Positions 26,333 through 35,515 are shown, counted from the stretch's first letter. The stretch is 64,000 nt of DNA from Empedobacter brevis_A (GCF_965118635.1 NZ_CBCPHV010000005.1:124001-188000), one strand, 5' to 3'. A program made the numbers and translations. The notes: generated by a model from the letters alone, not told the origin.

Positions 26333-26517
26333 ATTTGGTTTAGTTTGATTTAATAGATAATAGAAAGTGATAGGTAATATATTCTACTAAATCGAATAGG
26401 TTTGTTAGTTGTAAAAGACATGCTTTCACGATTTTGGTTGGTAGGTTAAAATCGGCTTGTTTTAATAATTAATCATAGGTTAGTTAATAATTATTAAATA
26501 GGTTTAGGTAGGTAAGA

Positions 26518-27336
26518 TTAATCTTCTATAATTCGTATTTTTTTATTCGTTATTACTTTTATTGGATAAACAACTTTTTCATCAGCAGTTTGTATTGTCA
26601 TACAGATGTTATTGATTGCAATGATTACTCCTTTTACATCGTCTTCAATTATAATTCTTTGTCCAACTTCGAAATTTCTATTCGTATAGAAAGACAATAA
26701 TAATCTATAAATAATATCTTTTGATCCTAATCCGAAAGCAATTGCTAGTGTTAAAAATATTGATCCTAAGATTAATGAAAGATTATTTGTTATTAAATCT
26801 GTGTTAACTCCTGCTTGATTTAATGAGGTTACAATTGTAAATATCAGAATGATATAAAAAATGATATTACTAATTATGTTTGCTCCATTTAAATCAATAG
26901 ATTTTATCAAACTTCTCAAAAATGATTTGATGTAATTTGCCAAATAAAATCCTCCTGCAAATATTAAAACCGCACTAAAAAATTGTGGTAGATAATCTAC
27001 TATTCGTCCGATTTGGTTAGAAACAACTGTTAAACCAAAAATATCTGAACCGATAATGATGATTAACAGTATCATAAATAATCTTACAAATTGTAAAATT
27101 ATCTTTGTCGGATCTATTTCAATTGACGAGTTTTTTAATGCTTCGTTGTTGTTTAATGCATTTTTCAATTTATCTATTTTAGATAATTTCAAAATGTATT
27201 TGGTTAGTATCAAAATTAACTTAAGTAAGATATACGAAAGGATAAGGAATATGATACCTCCTACAATTTTAGGAAAAACGAGTACCATTTCTTGATATAA
27301 ACTTTCTAACAAGTTAAAATTTAAACCTATATTCAT
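26518..27336 (-). CDS. Small-conductance mechanosensitive channel-like protein (MscS/TM-helix family)
   Basis: 272 residues with four hydrophobic stretches (about 15-45, 85-105, 115-140 and 160-200), then a short soluble domain (FEVGQRIIIEDDVKGVIIAINNICMTIQT) resembling the beta domain of MscS. The pore-helix-like stretch ITNNLSLILGSIFLTLAIAFGLGSKD matches the MscS TM-helix repeat group. Such channels release solutes on hypo-osmotic shock. It is the third gene of an operon with an ECF sigma factor and a 69-residue protein, suggesting envelope-stress expression (inference). Confidence 0.85.
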   Translation of the reverse strand: MNIGLNFNLLESLYQEMVLVFPKIVGGIIFLILSYILLKLILILTKYILKLSKIDKLKNALNNNEALKNSSIEIDPTKIILQFVRLFMILLIIIIGSDIFGLTVVSNQIGRIVDYLPQFFSAVLIFAGGFYLANYIKSFLRSLIKSIDLNGANIISNIIFYIILIFTIVTSLNQAGVNTDLITNNLSLILGSIFLTLAIAFGLGSKDIIYRLLLSFYTNRNFEVGQRIIIEDDVKGVIIAINNICMTIQTADEKVVYPIKVITNKKIRIIED

Positions 27337-27351
27337 ATAATCTATTTATAG

Positions 27352-27561
27352 TTAACCTTCTTTATCTTTTTTATTCGGCTTGTGATTTGACTTCTTTTTT
27401 GCGATTCCGAAAAAGTTTCCAATTGTACCTGGATATTTTACTGAAACCAGATCAGCGACCTCCAAGGATAATTTAATTAGAGCAACATCGTCCATAACTT
27501 TTTTCTTTATTGTTTCTGGAAGCTCTTCATTGGCTAGCATAGTCTTAAAAGGATTTTCCAT
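27352..27561 (-). CDS. Small protein between sigma factor and MscS genes
   Basis: A 69-residue soluble protein with no membrane segment: acidic-helical first half (PETIKKKVMDDVALIKLSLEV) and a strongly basic C-terminus (KKKSNHKPNKKDKEG). It starts two bases after the sigma factor stop and ends 15 bases before the mscS start. The position suggests a regulator of the sigma factor, but the sequence does not show a known anti-sigma domain. Function unknown. Confidence 0.75.
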   Translation of the reverse strand: MENPFKTMLANEELPETIKKKVMDDVALIKLSLEVADLVSVKYPGTIGNFFGIAKKKSNHKPNKKDKEG

Positions 27562-27563
27562 TT

Positions 27564-28130
27564 TTATAAAGTGTTATAGATTTTTAATAAACGATTTTTT
27601 GCTCGATTCAATCTCATCTTAGTGGCACTTTCTCCTATCTCTAAAGTTTCTGAAATTTCTTTGATCGAAAATTCATCTTGATATTTCATTAGTAATATAG
27701 ATTTTTCTTCTACATCTAATTTCTTTAGCGATTGCGTAAGTTTTTCTATTTTTAATTCAAAAATCTCTTTATCATCAATAATTTCATCATTATAGTTTTC
27801 AACCAAGTCATCCGTTACCGAATACTTTTTTCTTTCTTCCTTTATTTTTCGTTGTACGTGATTGACACAAAAATTATATGTAAAAGAATATAACCAAGTA
27901 GAGAATTTTGACTTTGATTGATATGTTTTCAGTTTTACAAACAACTTAACAAATATATCATGCGTCATATCTTGCGCCTCGGCTTTATCTTCAACAAAGC
28001 TCAAACATTTATTATATACCGCGTGGGCATATCGATCATATAATGTTCCAAACAAATGTTGATTTTTTGTTTCGACAATCTCATACACCAAAATGTCATC
28101 TGCAATTTTTTCTATAGAATCTTTTGACAT
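27564..28130 (-). CDS. ECF-type RNA polymerase sigma factor
   Basis: 188 residues. Region 2 (DMTHDIFVKLFVKLKTYQSKSKFSTWLYS) binds core polymerase and the -10 element; region 4 (EEKSILLMKYQDEFSIKEISETLEIGESATKMRLNRAKNRL) is a helix-turn-helix for the -35 element. No region 3 or transmembrane anti-sigma partner lies alongside. It heads an operon with a 69-residue protein and an MscS-like channel. Regulon and inducing signal are unknown. Overall resemblance to Bacteroidota ECF factors is strong. Confidence 0.93.
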   Translation of the reverse strand: MSKDSIEKIADDILVYEIVETKNQHLFGTLYDRYAHAVYNKCLSFVEDKAEAQDMTHDIFVKLFVKLKTYQSKSKFSTWLYSFTYNFCVNHVQRKIKEERKKYSVTDDLVENYNDEIIDDKEIFELKIEKLTQSLKKLDVEEKSILLMKYQDEFSIKEISETLEIGESATKMRLNRAKNRLLKIYNTL

Positions 28131-28256
28131 TTTAACTGCTTACTTTCTTAAGACACAATTGTTCGTGTTTGGTCACATATTTTTTTATTTTTTTTTCTAA
28201 AAATATTAAATAAAGTTACCACAAACGATTATCTAATTAATATACAATAGTATATA

Positions 28257-28290
28257 AAAAAGCCGATAAATAAAAATTTATCGGCTTTTA
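28257..28290 (-). terminator. Terminator after the rhodanese gene
   Basis: AAAGCCGATAAAT / ATTTATCGGCTTT hairpin followed on the minus strand by a T run. Confidence 0.88.
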
Positions 28291-28312
28291 TAAAATAAAT
28301 GATTATTTCTGT

Positions 28313-28651
28313 TTATTTTTCTAAAATATCTAAAACATCTTGAAAACCTCCTCCATTGAAAACTTCATCTAATCCTTGAGCTTGTAAATATTGCGCAGCT
28401 TGACCAGAACGGTTACCACTTCTACAAAAAATTACAATTGGTCTTGACATTGCTTTAAATTCTTCTACTCTTGTAGGAACTTCTCCTAATGGAATATTAA
28501 TCGCATTTGGGACAAATCCATCCATTTCCAATTCAAAAGGTTCACGAACATCTACTAATGTAACATTAGCATTGTTTATTGCTTCAACTGTTGTCATTTT
28601 TATAATTCTATTTCTATTTTTTATCCAATTAATAATCTTATCAAACAGCAT
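28313..28651 (-). CDS. Rhodanese-like domain protein
   Basis: Single rhodanese domain, about 113 residues. The substrate loop with the active cysteine is IFCRSGNRSGQAA; TLVDVREPFELE opens the domain. Such proteins carry persulfide sulfur or act in redox chemistry. The ATG at 28651 is only two bases after the M13 peptidase stop, giving an N-terminal amphipathic stretch (MLFDKIINWIKNR). An alternative start is the internal ATG at 28597 just before the domain. A TTG three codons further up is less likely. It is in an operon with the upstream peptidase gene. Confidence 0.87.
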   Translation of the reverse strand: MLFDKIINWIKNRNRIIKMTTVEAINNANVTLVDVREPFELEMDGFVPNAINIPLGEVPTRVEEFKAMSRPIVIFCRSGNRSGQAAQYLQAQGLDEVFNGGGFQDVLDILEK

Positions 28652-28653
28652 AA

Positions 28654-30675
28654 TTACCAAATTCTAATACGATCTTTTGGTGCTTTGTATAATTTATCTC
28701 CTGGTTTTGTTTTAAATGCTTCATGGAACGCATCAATATTTATGATTGGTCCAAAAGAACGGTAATATCCAGGTGAATGTGGATCTGTTTTTACTTGGTT
28801 TACTAAAGCTTCATCAGTTGCTTTTGTTCTCCAAATAGTTGCCCAAGATAAGAAGAAACGTTGTTGTGGAGTATAACCATCAATATTTGCATAAGTTCCT
28901 TTATCTTTTAAATACATTTGTAATGCATCGAAAGCAACAGAAGCTCCTCCTAAATCTCCAATATTCTCTCCTGAAGTAAATGTACCATTTACATGCGATC
29001 CTTTTACTGGTTCATATGCATCGTATTGAGTTGCTAAAGCTTTCGTAGCTTTTGCAAATTTCTCTTCGTCTTGTGGTGTCCACCAGTTAACTAAGTTTCC
29101 ATCACCGTCAAATTTAGCTCCAGAATCGTCAAATCCGTGAGAAATTTCGTGACCAATAACTGCTCCGATTCCTCCAAAGTTTACAGCTGCATCTGCTCTA
29201 TAATCATAGAAAGGTGGTTGTAAAATTGCTGCTGGGAATACGATTTCGTTATTTGTTGGATTAAAATATGCATTCACAGTTTGTGGCGACATTCCCCAAC
29301 GTGTTTTATCTACTGGTTTTCCGAAATCTTTCAAGTTTTCTGCTTGGCGCCATTTACTAATTGCCATTACATCTTCGATTAGGTTTCCTCCTTCTGACAA
29401 AGATTTAACTTGTAATCCTGAATAATCTTTCCATTTGTCAGGATAACCGATTTTTACTGTAAATTTATTTAGTTTTTCTAAAGCTTTAGCTTTTGTTTCA
29501 TCAGACATCCAATCTAATTCTTTGATATGCTTATCAAAAGATTTGAATAAATAACTAATTAATTCTTCTGCATTTTCTTTTGCTTCTGGTGGAAAATTAT
29601 CTTTCACATAAATTTGTCCTAATAATTCTCCTGTTGCTCCATTTACAAATGCTAAACCTCTTTTTTCTAATGGACGTTGTTCTTTTTGACCTGATAACGT
29701 TTTTCCATAGAAATCAAAATTAATTTTATCTAATTCAGATGTTGAATAACTTGCATAAGAATTGATTAATTTGAAACGTAAATAATCTTTAATCAACGGT
29801 AAATTTTCTTGATTTAAAACTTTATCTAAATTTTTATAATAATCTAATTCTCCAATAATTACTGTTTCAGGATTAATCCCTAACGCTTTTACATAACGCT
29901 CAATATCAATATTTTTAGTTAAGTTTTTAACTTCTGATAATTTTACAGGATTGTATGATTTATTTGGATCACGATCTTCTTCTACAGTTTTGATGTATTT
30001 CGCCATCATTTTTTCGAAGGCCACAATTTTTGGTCCTTTCAAATCTCTTGTTTTAGAACCTGTAAAAGGCATCAATTGGTCAACAAATTTATTTAGATTC
30101 GCTAAAGTTTCTGTATTTTTAGCATCTTCTTTTTGATAATATGTTCTACCTAAAGTCAAATCGATATCGCCTAAATAAACAGCATTTTGTTTACTATTTT
30201 TCAAATCAGTGTAAACATAAGCGCCATAAAATGGATTCTCTCCGATAGAAGCTACATCGATTAAATAATCTTGTAAACCTTTCATATCTTTGATCGCATC
30301 AATTTGCTTGAAATATTTTTGTAATGGTGCTAAAGCTGTTTTGTTACGCGCATCAATATTCATATACGCTTCATACAAATCGGCAATTTTTTGCTCGCTT
30401 GTTCCTTTAGCGTGTTTTGTTTTAATAAGATCTTTAACCAATTGTAAAGTAACCTTATCTGTATTTTCTCTTAACTCATCAAAACTTCCCCATCTTGCTC
30501 TATCAGAAGGAATTTCTGTGATTTTCATCCAATTTCCATTTACATAATTATATAAATCATCTTGTGGACGAACTGACTTATCCATATAATTTGGATTAAA
30601 AGCTTGATATGATTCTTGTGCAATTGCTAAAACAGAAGTACATGCAAATGCAGCAATAAATAGTTGTTTTTTCAT
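28654..30675 (-). CDS. M13 family zinc metallopeptidase (PepO/neprilysin-like)
   Basis: Exported endopeptidase for oligopeptides. 673 residues with a signal peptide ending AIA-Q (about residue 19). The zinc motif is HEISH (H509, E510, H513) and the third ligand lies in ENIGDLGG. The conserved NAYFNPTNNEIVFPAAILQPPF segment and the C-terminal tryptophan (RIRIW) are typical of M13. With the S46 peptidase and the M49-like enzyme it belongs to a peptide-degrading set. It is followed two bases later by a rhodanese gene. A -7 box lies 55 bases upstream. Confidence 0.95.
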   Translation of the reverse strand: MKKQLFIAAFACTSVLAIAQESYQAFNPNYMDKSVRPQDDLYNYVNGNWMKITEIPSDRARWGSFDELRENTDKVTLQLVKDLIKTKHAKGTSEQKIADLYEAYMNIDARNKTALAPLQKYFKQIDAIKDMKGLQDYLIDVASIGENPFYGAYVYTDLKNSKQNAVYLGDIDLTLGRTYYQKEDAKNTETLANLNKFVDQLMPFTGSKTRDLKGPKIVAFEKMMAKYIKTVEEDRDPNKSYNPVKLSEVKNLTKNIDIERYVKALGINPETVIIGELDYYKNLDKVLNQENLPLIKDYLRFKLINSYASYSTSELDKINFDFYGKTLSGQKEQRPLEKRGLAFVNGATGELLGQIYVKDNFPPEAKENAEELISYLFKSFDKHIKELDWMSDETKAKALEKLNKFTVKIGYPDKWKDYSGLQVKSLSEGGNLIEDVMAISKWRQAENLKDFGKPVDKTRWGMSPQTVNAYFNPTNNEIVFPAAILQPPFYDYRADAAVNFGGIGAVIGHEISHGFDDSGAKFDGDGNLVNWWTPQDEEKFAKATKALATQYDAYEPVKGSHVNGTFTSGENIGDLGGASVAFDALQMYLKDKGTYANIDGYTPQQRFFLSWATIWRTKATDEALVNQVKTDPHSPGYYRSFGPIINIDAFHEAFKTKPGDKLYKAPKDRIRIW

Positions 30676-30729
30676 ATTTCTACTAAGTATTTTTGATATG
30701 ATTTGTCGAAATTGATACGACCTTTGTTA

Positions 30730-30737
30730 CAAATTTA
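30730..30737 (-). promoter_or_regulatory. -7 box (TAAATTTG) for the M13 peptidase gene
   Basis: TAnnTTTG on the minus strand, 54 bases before the ATG. The nearest TTG upstream is 25 bases away, slightly outside the usual range. Confidence 0.45.
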
Positions 30738-30976
30738 GTAAATAAAGAATTAATTATTCATTCAATTTTGAGACTTGACAATGTTATTGAAGAATTTAAT
30801 CACTTTTAAATAAAAAACATATTTTTAGAATAATTCATTTTTCAAAGGAAAGACTATAAAACAAAATTATTTTCTATAAAAAAGTTTCAAAATATATTTT
30901 TTTAACATAAATAAGCGTAATTCTATATTAATATCTAAATATTATTTTGTTATATCTAAATTTAATAGAAAATTTT

Positions 30977-30984
30977 TAAATTTG
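30977..30984 (+). promoter_or_regulatory. -7 box (TAAATTTG) for tdh
   Basis: Exact TAnnTTTG match, 25 bases before the ATG at 31010. No -33 TTG at usual spacing. Confidence 0.5.
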
Positions 30985-31009
30985 AACAAACAAAAGTAAC
31001 TTTTTTAAA

Positions 31010-31966
31010 ATGGAAACCGATACGATTTTGATCACGGGCGCTTTAGGACAAATTGGTTCTGAACTAGCCGAAAAATTAAAAACCATTTATGGAAAAAATA
31101 ATGTAATTATTTCTGACATACGTGATCCTAAAGATGTTGATTATGATGGAATTTACGAAGTCATTGATGTAATGAATGTTGATCGAATAAAAGAAGTCAT
31201 TGCAAAACATAATATAAAAACTGTTTATCATTTAGCTGCACTACTTTCTGGTACAGCTGAAAAAAATCCAATGTTTGGTTGGAAATTAAACATGGATACT
31301 TTACTTACTTTCCTAGAATTAGCGAAAGATAAAGTTATCGATAAAATATTTTGGCCTTCTTCTATTGGCGTTTTTGGCCCAGACACTCCAAAAGAAAATA
31401 CTCCACAAAATACAATTCAAACACCTTCTACAGTTTACGGAATTTCGAAATTAGCGGGAGAATATTGGTGTAAATGGTATCAACAAAATCACAATGTAGA
31501 TGTTCGTTCGGTTCGCTTCCCTGGTTTAATTTCTTGGAAAACTCCTGCAGGAGGAGGAACTACAGATTATGCTGTAGATATTTATTACAAAGCGATAGAA
31601 GATGGAAAATACACTTCTTTTCTAAAAGAAGGTACATATTTACCAATGCTTTACATGGACGATGCAATTGATGCAATCATACAATTAATGTCAGCTGATC
31701 CAAAAAAATTGGGAGAATTTAAATCTTACAATCTTGGAGGTTTGAGTTTTGCACCAGAAGATTTAGCTGCAGAAATAAAGAAACATATTCCAAATTTCTC
31801 AATAGATTATGCGCCAGATTTTCGTCAAGCAATTGCTGATTCTTGGCCTTCTCTTATTGATGATTCTGTTGCTAAAGCGGAATGGGGATTTGCTCCTAAA
31901 TTTGACATTGATAAAATGACAAATACAATGATTGAAAACTTAAAAGAAAAATTAGTTAAAGCTTAA
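31010..31966 (+). CDS. L-threonine 3-dehydrogenase, short-chain (SDR/epimerase-like) type
   Basis: Oxidises L-threonine with NAD to 2-amino-3-oxobutyrate, the substrate of Kbl. 318 residues: Rossmann motif ITGALGQIGSELAE, catalytic Tyr143 and Lys147 (YGISK), and the stretches PGLISW and PAGGGTTDYAVDIYYKA that mark the SDR-type threonine dehydrogenases described in Flavobacterium, as opposed to the zinc MDR type. UDP-glucose 4-epimerase is the main look-alike, but these stretches argue against it. Single gene with its own promoter; kbl is about 27 kb away. It ends at a terminator shared with ppx. Confidence 0.9.
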   Translation: METDTILITGALGQIGSELAEKLKTIYGKNNVIISDIRDPKDVDYDGIYEVIDVMNVDRIKEVIAKHNIKTVYHLAALLSGTAEKNPMFGWKLNMDTLLTFLELAKDKVIDKIFWPSSIGVFGPDTPKENTPQNTIQTPSTVYGISKLAGEYWCKWYQQNHNVDVRSVRFPGLISWKTPAGGGTTDYAVDIYYKAIEDGKYTSFLKEGTYLPMLYMDDAIDAIIQLMSADPKKLGEFKSYNLGGLSFAPEDLAAEIKKHIPNFSIDYAPDFRQAIADSWPSLIDDSVAKAEWGFAPKFDIDKMTNTMIENLKEKLVKA

Positions 31967-31987
31967 TTTTTCCATATAATATAAATT

Positions 31988-32019
31988 AAAAAAGCTTGAA
32001 CAAATGTTCAAGCTTTTTT
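31988..32019. terminator. Bidirectional terminator between tdh and ppx
   Basis: AAAAAAGCTTGAACA / TGTTCAAGCTTTTTT, 15-base perfect stem with a two-base centre. Confidence 0.9.
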
Positions 32020-32068
32020 AATTTATTATTGCGTTCTATTCAATTAGATTTTTTTAGATTGAAATCAT

Positions 32069-32956
32069 TTATTTCTCTAAATCTTTATAAACTTTTCGAA
32101 TAATTCCGTCTGAAAGTCCAATTTTCGGAACATGAATTCGCTTAGCATTTGACCACTTTAGAACATTATTATAAATTTCTAATGCATAGACTATAACATC
32201 AGCACGGTCTGGTTTCATGTTAAAGGTTTGCATACGTTCTTCAGTTGTCATATTTTGTAAAATTTGATAATGTTTTTTCACATAAACACTACTCAAAGGT
32301 ATTCCTAATTTTACACCAGAATATTTGTACACATGATTGATATTCCCTCCTGCTCCAATTAATTCTACTTCATCTTTACCAATATTTTCGCCAATCCATT
32401 CTTTTATATCATTATATACATTGGGTGAAACTTTGTTTTCTAATAAACGAACAGTTCCTACTTCAAAAGATTTAGAAGTGAATACCTTATTATCTTTTAA
32501 CAAAGTTAATTCTGTACTACCTCCTCCAACATCTACATATAAATAGTTTTTTTTATCCTTTATAAAATCACCTAATTCTGTATTAAACAATAATTCAGCT
32601 TCAGTTCTTCCGTCAATTATTTCGATATTAATTCCTGATTTTTTGGCTACTTTTTTTACAACATCTTTCCCATTTTTTGCTTCGCGCATGGCAGACGTTG
32701 CATAGGCTTTATAAATCTCGACATTATAAACTTTCATCATCAGAGCATAAGATAGCATTGCATCGCAAATACGCTCTATATTTTCATCAGAAATTTGTCC
32801 TTCAATAAAAACATCATGACCTAGCCGAATTGGCATTCGGACAATGCTTGTCTTATTAAAAATAGGTGCTCGACCTTCTTCCTCATAAACATAATTAATC
32901 AATAACCGCATAGCATTAGACCCAATATCTATTGCTCCTAATTTTCTAATCTTCAT
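32069..32956 (-). CDS. ppx: Ppx/GppA family exopolyphosphatase
   Basis: Hydrolyses terminal phosphates from polyphosphate or the pppGpp 5' phosphate. 295 residues of the ASKHA fold: IDIGSNAMRLLI (phosphate loop 1), YATSAMREAKNG, and VDVGGGSTELTLL (phosphate loop 2). It consists of the two core domains only and lacks the C-terminal HD-like extension of E. coli Ppx, as usual in Bacteroidota. Its start overlaps the ppk1 end by 11 bases, so synthesis and degradation of polyphosphate are encoded in one operon. The choice between Ppx and GppA activity is inferred from the neighbour. Confidence 0.91.
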   Translation of the reverse strand: MKIRKLGAIDIGSNAMRLLINYVYEEEGRAPIFNKTSIVRMPIRLGHDVFIEGQISDENIERICDAMLSYALMMKVYNVEIYKAYATSAMREAKNGKDVVKKVAKKSGINIEIIDGRTEAELLFNTELGDFIKDKKNYLYVDVGGGSTELTLLKDNKVFTSKSFEVGTVRLLENKVSPNVYNDIKEWIGENIGKDEVELIGAGGNINHVYKYSGVKLGIPLSSVYVKKHYQILQNMTTEERMQTFNMKPDRADVIVYALEIYNNVLKWSNAKRIHVPKIGLSDGIIRKVYKDLEK

Positions 32957-35012
32957 TTTCTTTCTCGTTTATTTTTTTTAAATATTCATAGGTCGTGAAT
33001 TGAGAGCGGTTAGGTTTTTTATTATTTCGTTTATATTCTAAAGAAGAATCAGCTGTTATTTGGCGACCTTTCACATTGTCTTCGAAACTTAAATTAAATG
33101 TATCGATAACAATCTTTTTGAATTTAGGGTCATAAATTGGGCAAGCTACTTCTACTCGATTATCTAAATTGCGTTCCATCATATCGGCAGAAGAAATGTA
33201 AACTTTATCATCTCCAGCATTTTTAAACCAATAAACACGTGGATGTTCTAAGAATTTGTCGATTACACTTACACATTCAATATTTTCGGAAAGGTTTTTA
33301 ACGCCAGGAATTAAACAATTTATTCCACGAACAACCAAACGAACTTTTACTCCTTTTTGAGAAGCTTTATACAATAAATCGATAATTTGTTTGTCGCTTA
33401 AACTATTTAATTTCATATTAATCTCAGCAGGCAAACCAGCTTGTTGATTTTTGATTTCTCGCTTTATCATTTTTACAATTTTTTTACGAGTTCCATAAGG
33501 CGAAACCAATAAATGATTGTAAGTTAAATTTAAGTAATTTGCTCCAAAAAATTTAAAAATCTGTTCTACATCTCTCGTGATCCCTGGATTTGTTGTGAAA
33601 TATGTATAATCTGTATAAATCTTTGCAGTTCCTGCATGAAAATTTCCTGTACTAATAAATACATATTTTTCTGCTAGATTTCCTTCTGGTTTGCGTTCAA
33701 TATAACCAATTTTTGAATGTACTTTTAAGCCTGGAACACCAAAAATAACATTTACACCAGCTTCTTGCAACTTCTTCGACCACATCGCATTATTCGATTC
33801 ATCAAAACGTGCACGAAGTTCTAATACAGCTGTAACTTCTTTGCCATTCATCGCTGCATTTATTAGCGAATGCATGACTTGTGAATCTTTTGCAACGCGA
33901 TAAATTGTAATTTTTATCTTGGTTACTTTTGGATCGATTGCTGCTTCACGAAGAAATTTTAACAATAAAGAATAATCATGATAAGGCGCCATCATCATTT
34001 CTTCATTTTCAGTAAAAGCCTGAAAATAACTATTGTATTCAAATGGTTTTTTCTGAATAATTGGTTTTATTCGATTGTAAGTTAAATTTGGAATATCAAA
34101 ACTCGGGAAATTCATCAAATCCCTTTTATTATGATATTTTCCTCCAGGATTGATACTATCATATTCATCTAATCGTAATTTTTTCAAGAAAAATTTCAAT
34201 GTATCTGGTGCTATTTCAGCATCATAAACCAATCGAACAGGAACTCCTTTTTTACGATTTTCTAAACTATGCATTACTTTTTCTAGTAAACTATGTTCCA
34301 AATCATTATCAAAATCAAGTTCGCTATCTCGTGTAATTTTGATTGAATGGGCTTCAATAGTTTCGAAATCAAACATTTTGAAAATATCTTTCAAATGATA
34401 GCGAATAATATCTTCCAAATACATGACGTAAGTATTTTCGTCGTACTTCGGAAGAACAATAAAACGAGGAAATAAATGTGTAGGAACAATTAGAAGTGCA
34501 TATTGTACTTTATCTTTCAACTTCATTTTCACCGCTAAATAGAAAGATCCATCGCGTAAAGATGGTGCTTTTTTAATATCATCTAAAATAAAAACACCAA
34601 CAGTATGAATAAATTCGTTGTAAAAATATTCGGAAATGTATTCTAAATAATTTTCTGGAATTGATTTATCATCAATCACAAAAATATTATAATTTTCTAA
34701 TTCTTTAAACAATAGATTATGCAGTTCGTCGTATTGAACGCGTTGATGACGAACGATTTCATTAATTTCATCAATCAATTCTTCATCCGTTTGGTCTGTT
34801 ATAATGTTTTGATAAACGATTTCTACATCTTTGAACTGAATAGAACGTAAAATAGTAGAATATCGAACAGAATAAAATTCGTCTAAATTATTGGAATAAA
34901 TTCCTAAAAATCGAATTCGTTCTAACAACGGAACAGTTTCGTCAGAAGCTTCTTGTAACACGCGAGCATTAAAAGATAACCAACTTATTTCGCGGTTTAT
35001 ATATTTTTTCAT
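32946..35012 (-). CDS. ppk1: Polyphosphate kinase 1
   Basis: Makes polyphosphate from ATP, reversibly, through a phosphohistidine. 688 residues with N, H, C1 and C2 domains in order: YINREISWLSFNARVL opens the N domain, ITIYRVAKDS and ELRARFDESNNA lie in C1, and the autophosphorylated histidine is H432 in LKVHSKIGYI. RNLDNRVEVACPI is in C2. It overlaps sixA upstream by four bases and ppx downstream by eleven. Confidence 0.96.
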   Translation of the reverse strand: MKKYINREISWLSFNARVLQEASDETVPLLERIRFLGIYSNNLDEFYSVRYSTILRSIQFKDVEIVYQNIITDQTDEELIDEINEIVRHQRVQYDELHNLLFKELENYNIFVIDDKSIPENYLEYISEYFYNEFIHTVGVFILDDIKKAPSLRDGSFYLAVKMKLKDKVQYALLIVPTHLFPRFIVLPKYDENTYVMYLEDIIRYHLKDIFKMFDFETIEAHSIKITRDSELDFDNDLEHSLLEKVMHSLENRKKGVPVRLVYDAEIAPDTLKFFLKKLRLDEYDSINPGGKYHNKRDLMNFPSFDIPNLTYNRIKPIIQKKPFEYNSYFQAFTENEEMMMAPYHDYSLLLKFLREAAIDPKVTKIKITIYRVAKDSQVMHSLINAAMNGKEVTAVLELRARFDESNNAMWSKKLQEAGVNVIFGVPGLKVHSKIGYIERKPEGNLAEKYVFISTGNFHAGTAKIYTDYTYFTTNPGITRDVEQIFKFFGANYLNLTYNHLLVSPYGTRKKIVKMIKREIKNQQAGLPAEINMKLNSLSDKQIIDLLYKASQKGVKVRLVVRGINCLIPGVKNLSENIECVSVIDKFLEHPRVYWFKNAGDDKVYISSADMMERNLDNRVEVACPIYDPKFKKIVIDTFNLSFEDNVKGRQITADSSLEYKRNNKKPNRSQFTTYEYLKKINEKENED

Positions 35013-35494
35013 TTAATTTCTTTCGGTAAAATTATTTTTATCGTTTTTCCTTTTTCTATTTTACTCCATCTATCGGAATCAAATTGCAACCACACAAACC
35101 CAGAAGTTGAAAGATTGTAGATCATTTCATTTCCTAATTGATTGGTAATATCTGTAAATGCAGGATTATGCCCAAAAATAAGAACATTTTGCAATTCATC
35201 ATCTAAATTTCTAATCCATGTATCCAATAAATAATGTGAAAATGTATACAAATCTTCTTCTAGATGAATGGTTTGATCGGGAAACAAGATAGGTTTGACA
35301 AGTTGAGAAGTTTCTTTTGCTCGAATGGCGATACTCGAAAATATTTTATCAAATTTCAACTCAAAATTTTCATGAATATAATTTGCGACTTTCTTTGTTT
35401 TGAATTCTCCAGTATCTGTGATAGAACGAAATTGATCCGAAACATTTTCATTCCACTTACTTTTTGCATGTCGCATTAAAAATAAATTTTTCAT
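35009..35494 (-). CDS. SixA-like histidine phosphatase
   Basis: 161 residues of the phosphoglycerate-mutase-like superfamily with the RHAKSKW motif at the N-terminus (catalytic H9) and the second histidine in IFGHNPAF. E. coli SixA dephosphorylates phosphohistidine on PTS proteins. Here the gene is translationally coupled to ppk1 (four-base overlap), whose enzyme also works through a phosphohistidine, so a role linked to polyphosphate is possible (inference). First gene of the sixA-ppk1-ppx operon. Confidence 0.88.
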   Translation of the reverse strand: MKNLFLMRHAKSKWNENVSDQFRSITDTGEFKTKKVANYIHENFELKFDKIFSSIAIRAKETSQLVKPILFPDQTIHLEEDLYTFSHYLLDTWIRNLDDELQNVLIFGHNPAFTDITNQLGNEMIYNLSTSGFVWLQFDSDRWSKIEKGKTIKIILPKEIK

Positions 35495-35515
35495 AACCCT
35501 AAGCGTTTAAAAAGA

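Larger units (their letters stand above)
26216..26517. other. Non-coding stretch between rpsO and the MscS gene
   Basis: About 300 bases without a supported gene. It holds the rpsO promoter (26252-26259), a terminator (26297-26332) and a 185-base untranslated part downstream of the mscS stop. That part carries the 10-base inverted repeat TTAATAATTA/TAATTATTAA (26462-26471 and 26488-26497) and several AGGT/TAGG-type direct repeats. Confidence 0.6.
30676..31009. other. Divergent intergenic region between the M13 peptidase and tdh
   Basis: 334 bases, extremely A/T-rich, without a supportable open reading frame. It holds -7 boxes for both divergent genes (30730-30737 minus, 30977-30984 plus). 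No riboswitch, small RNA or repeat was recognised between them. Confidence 0.6.
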
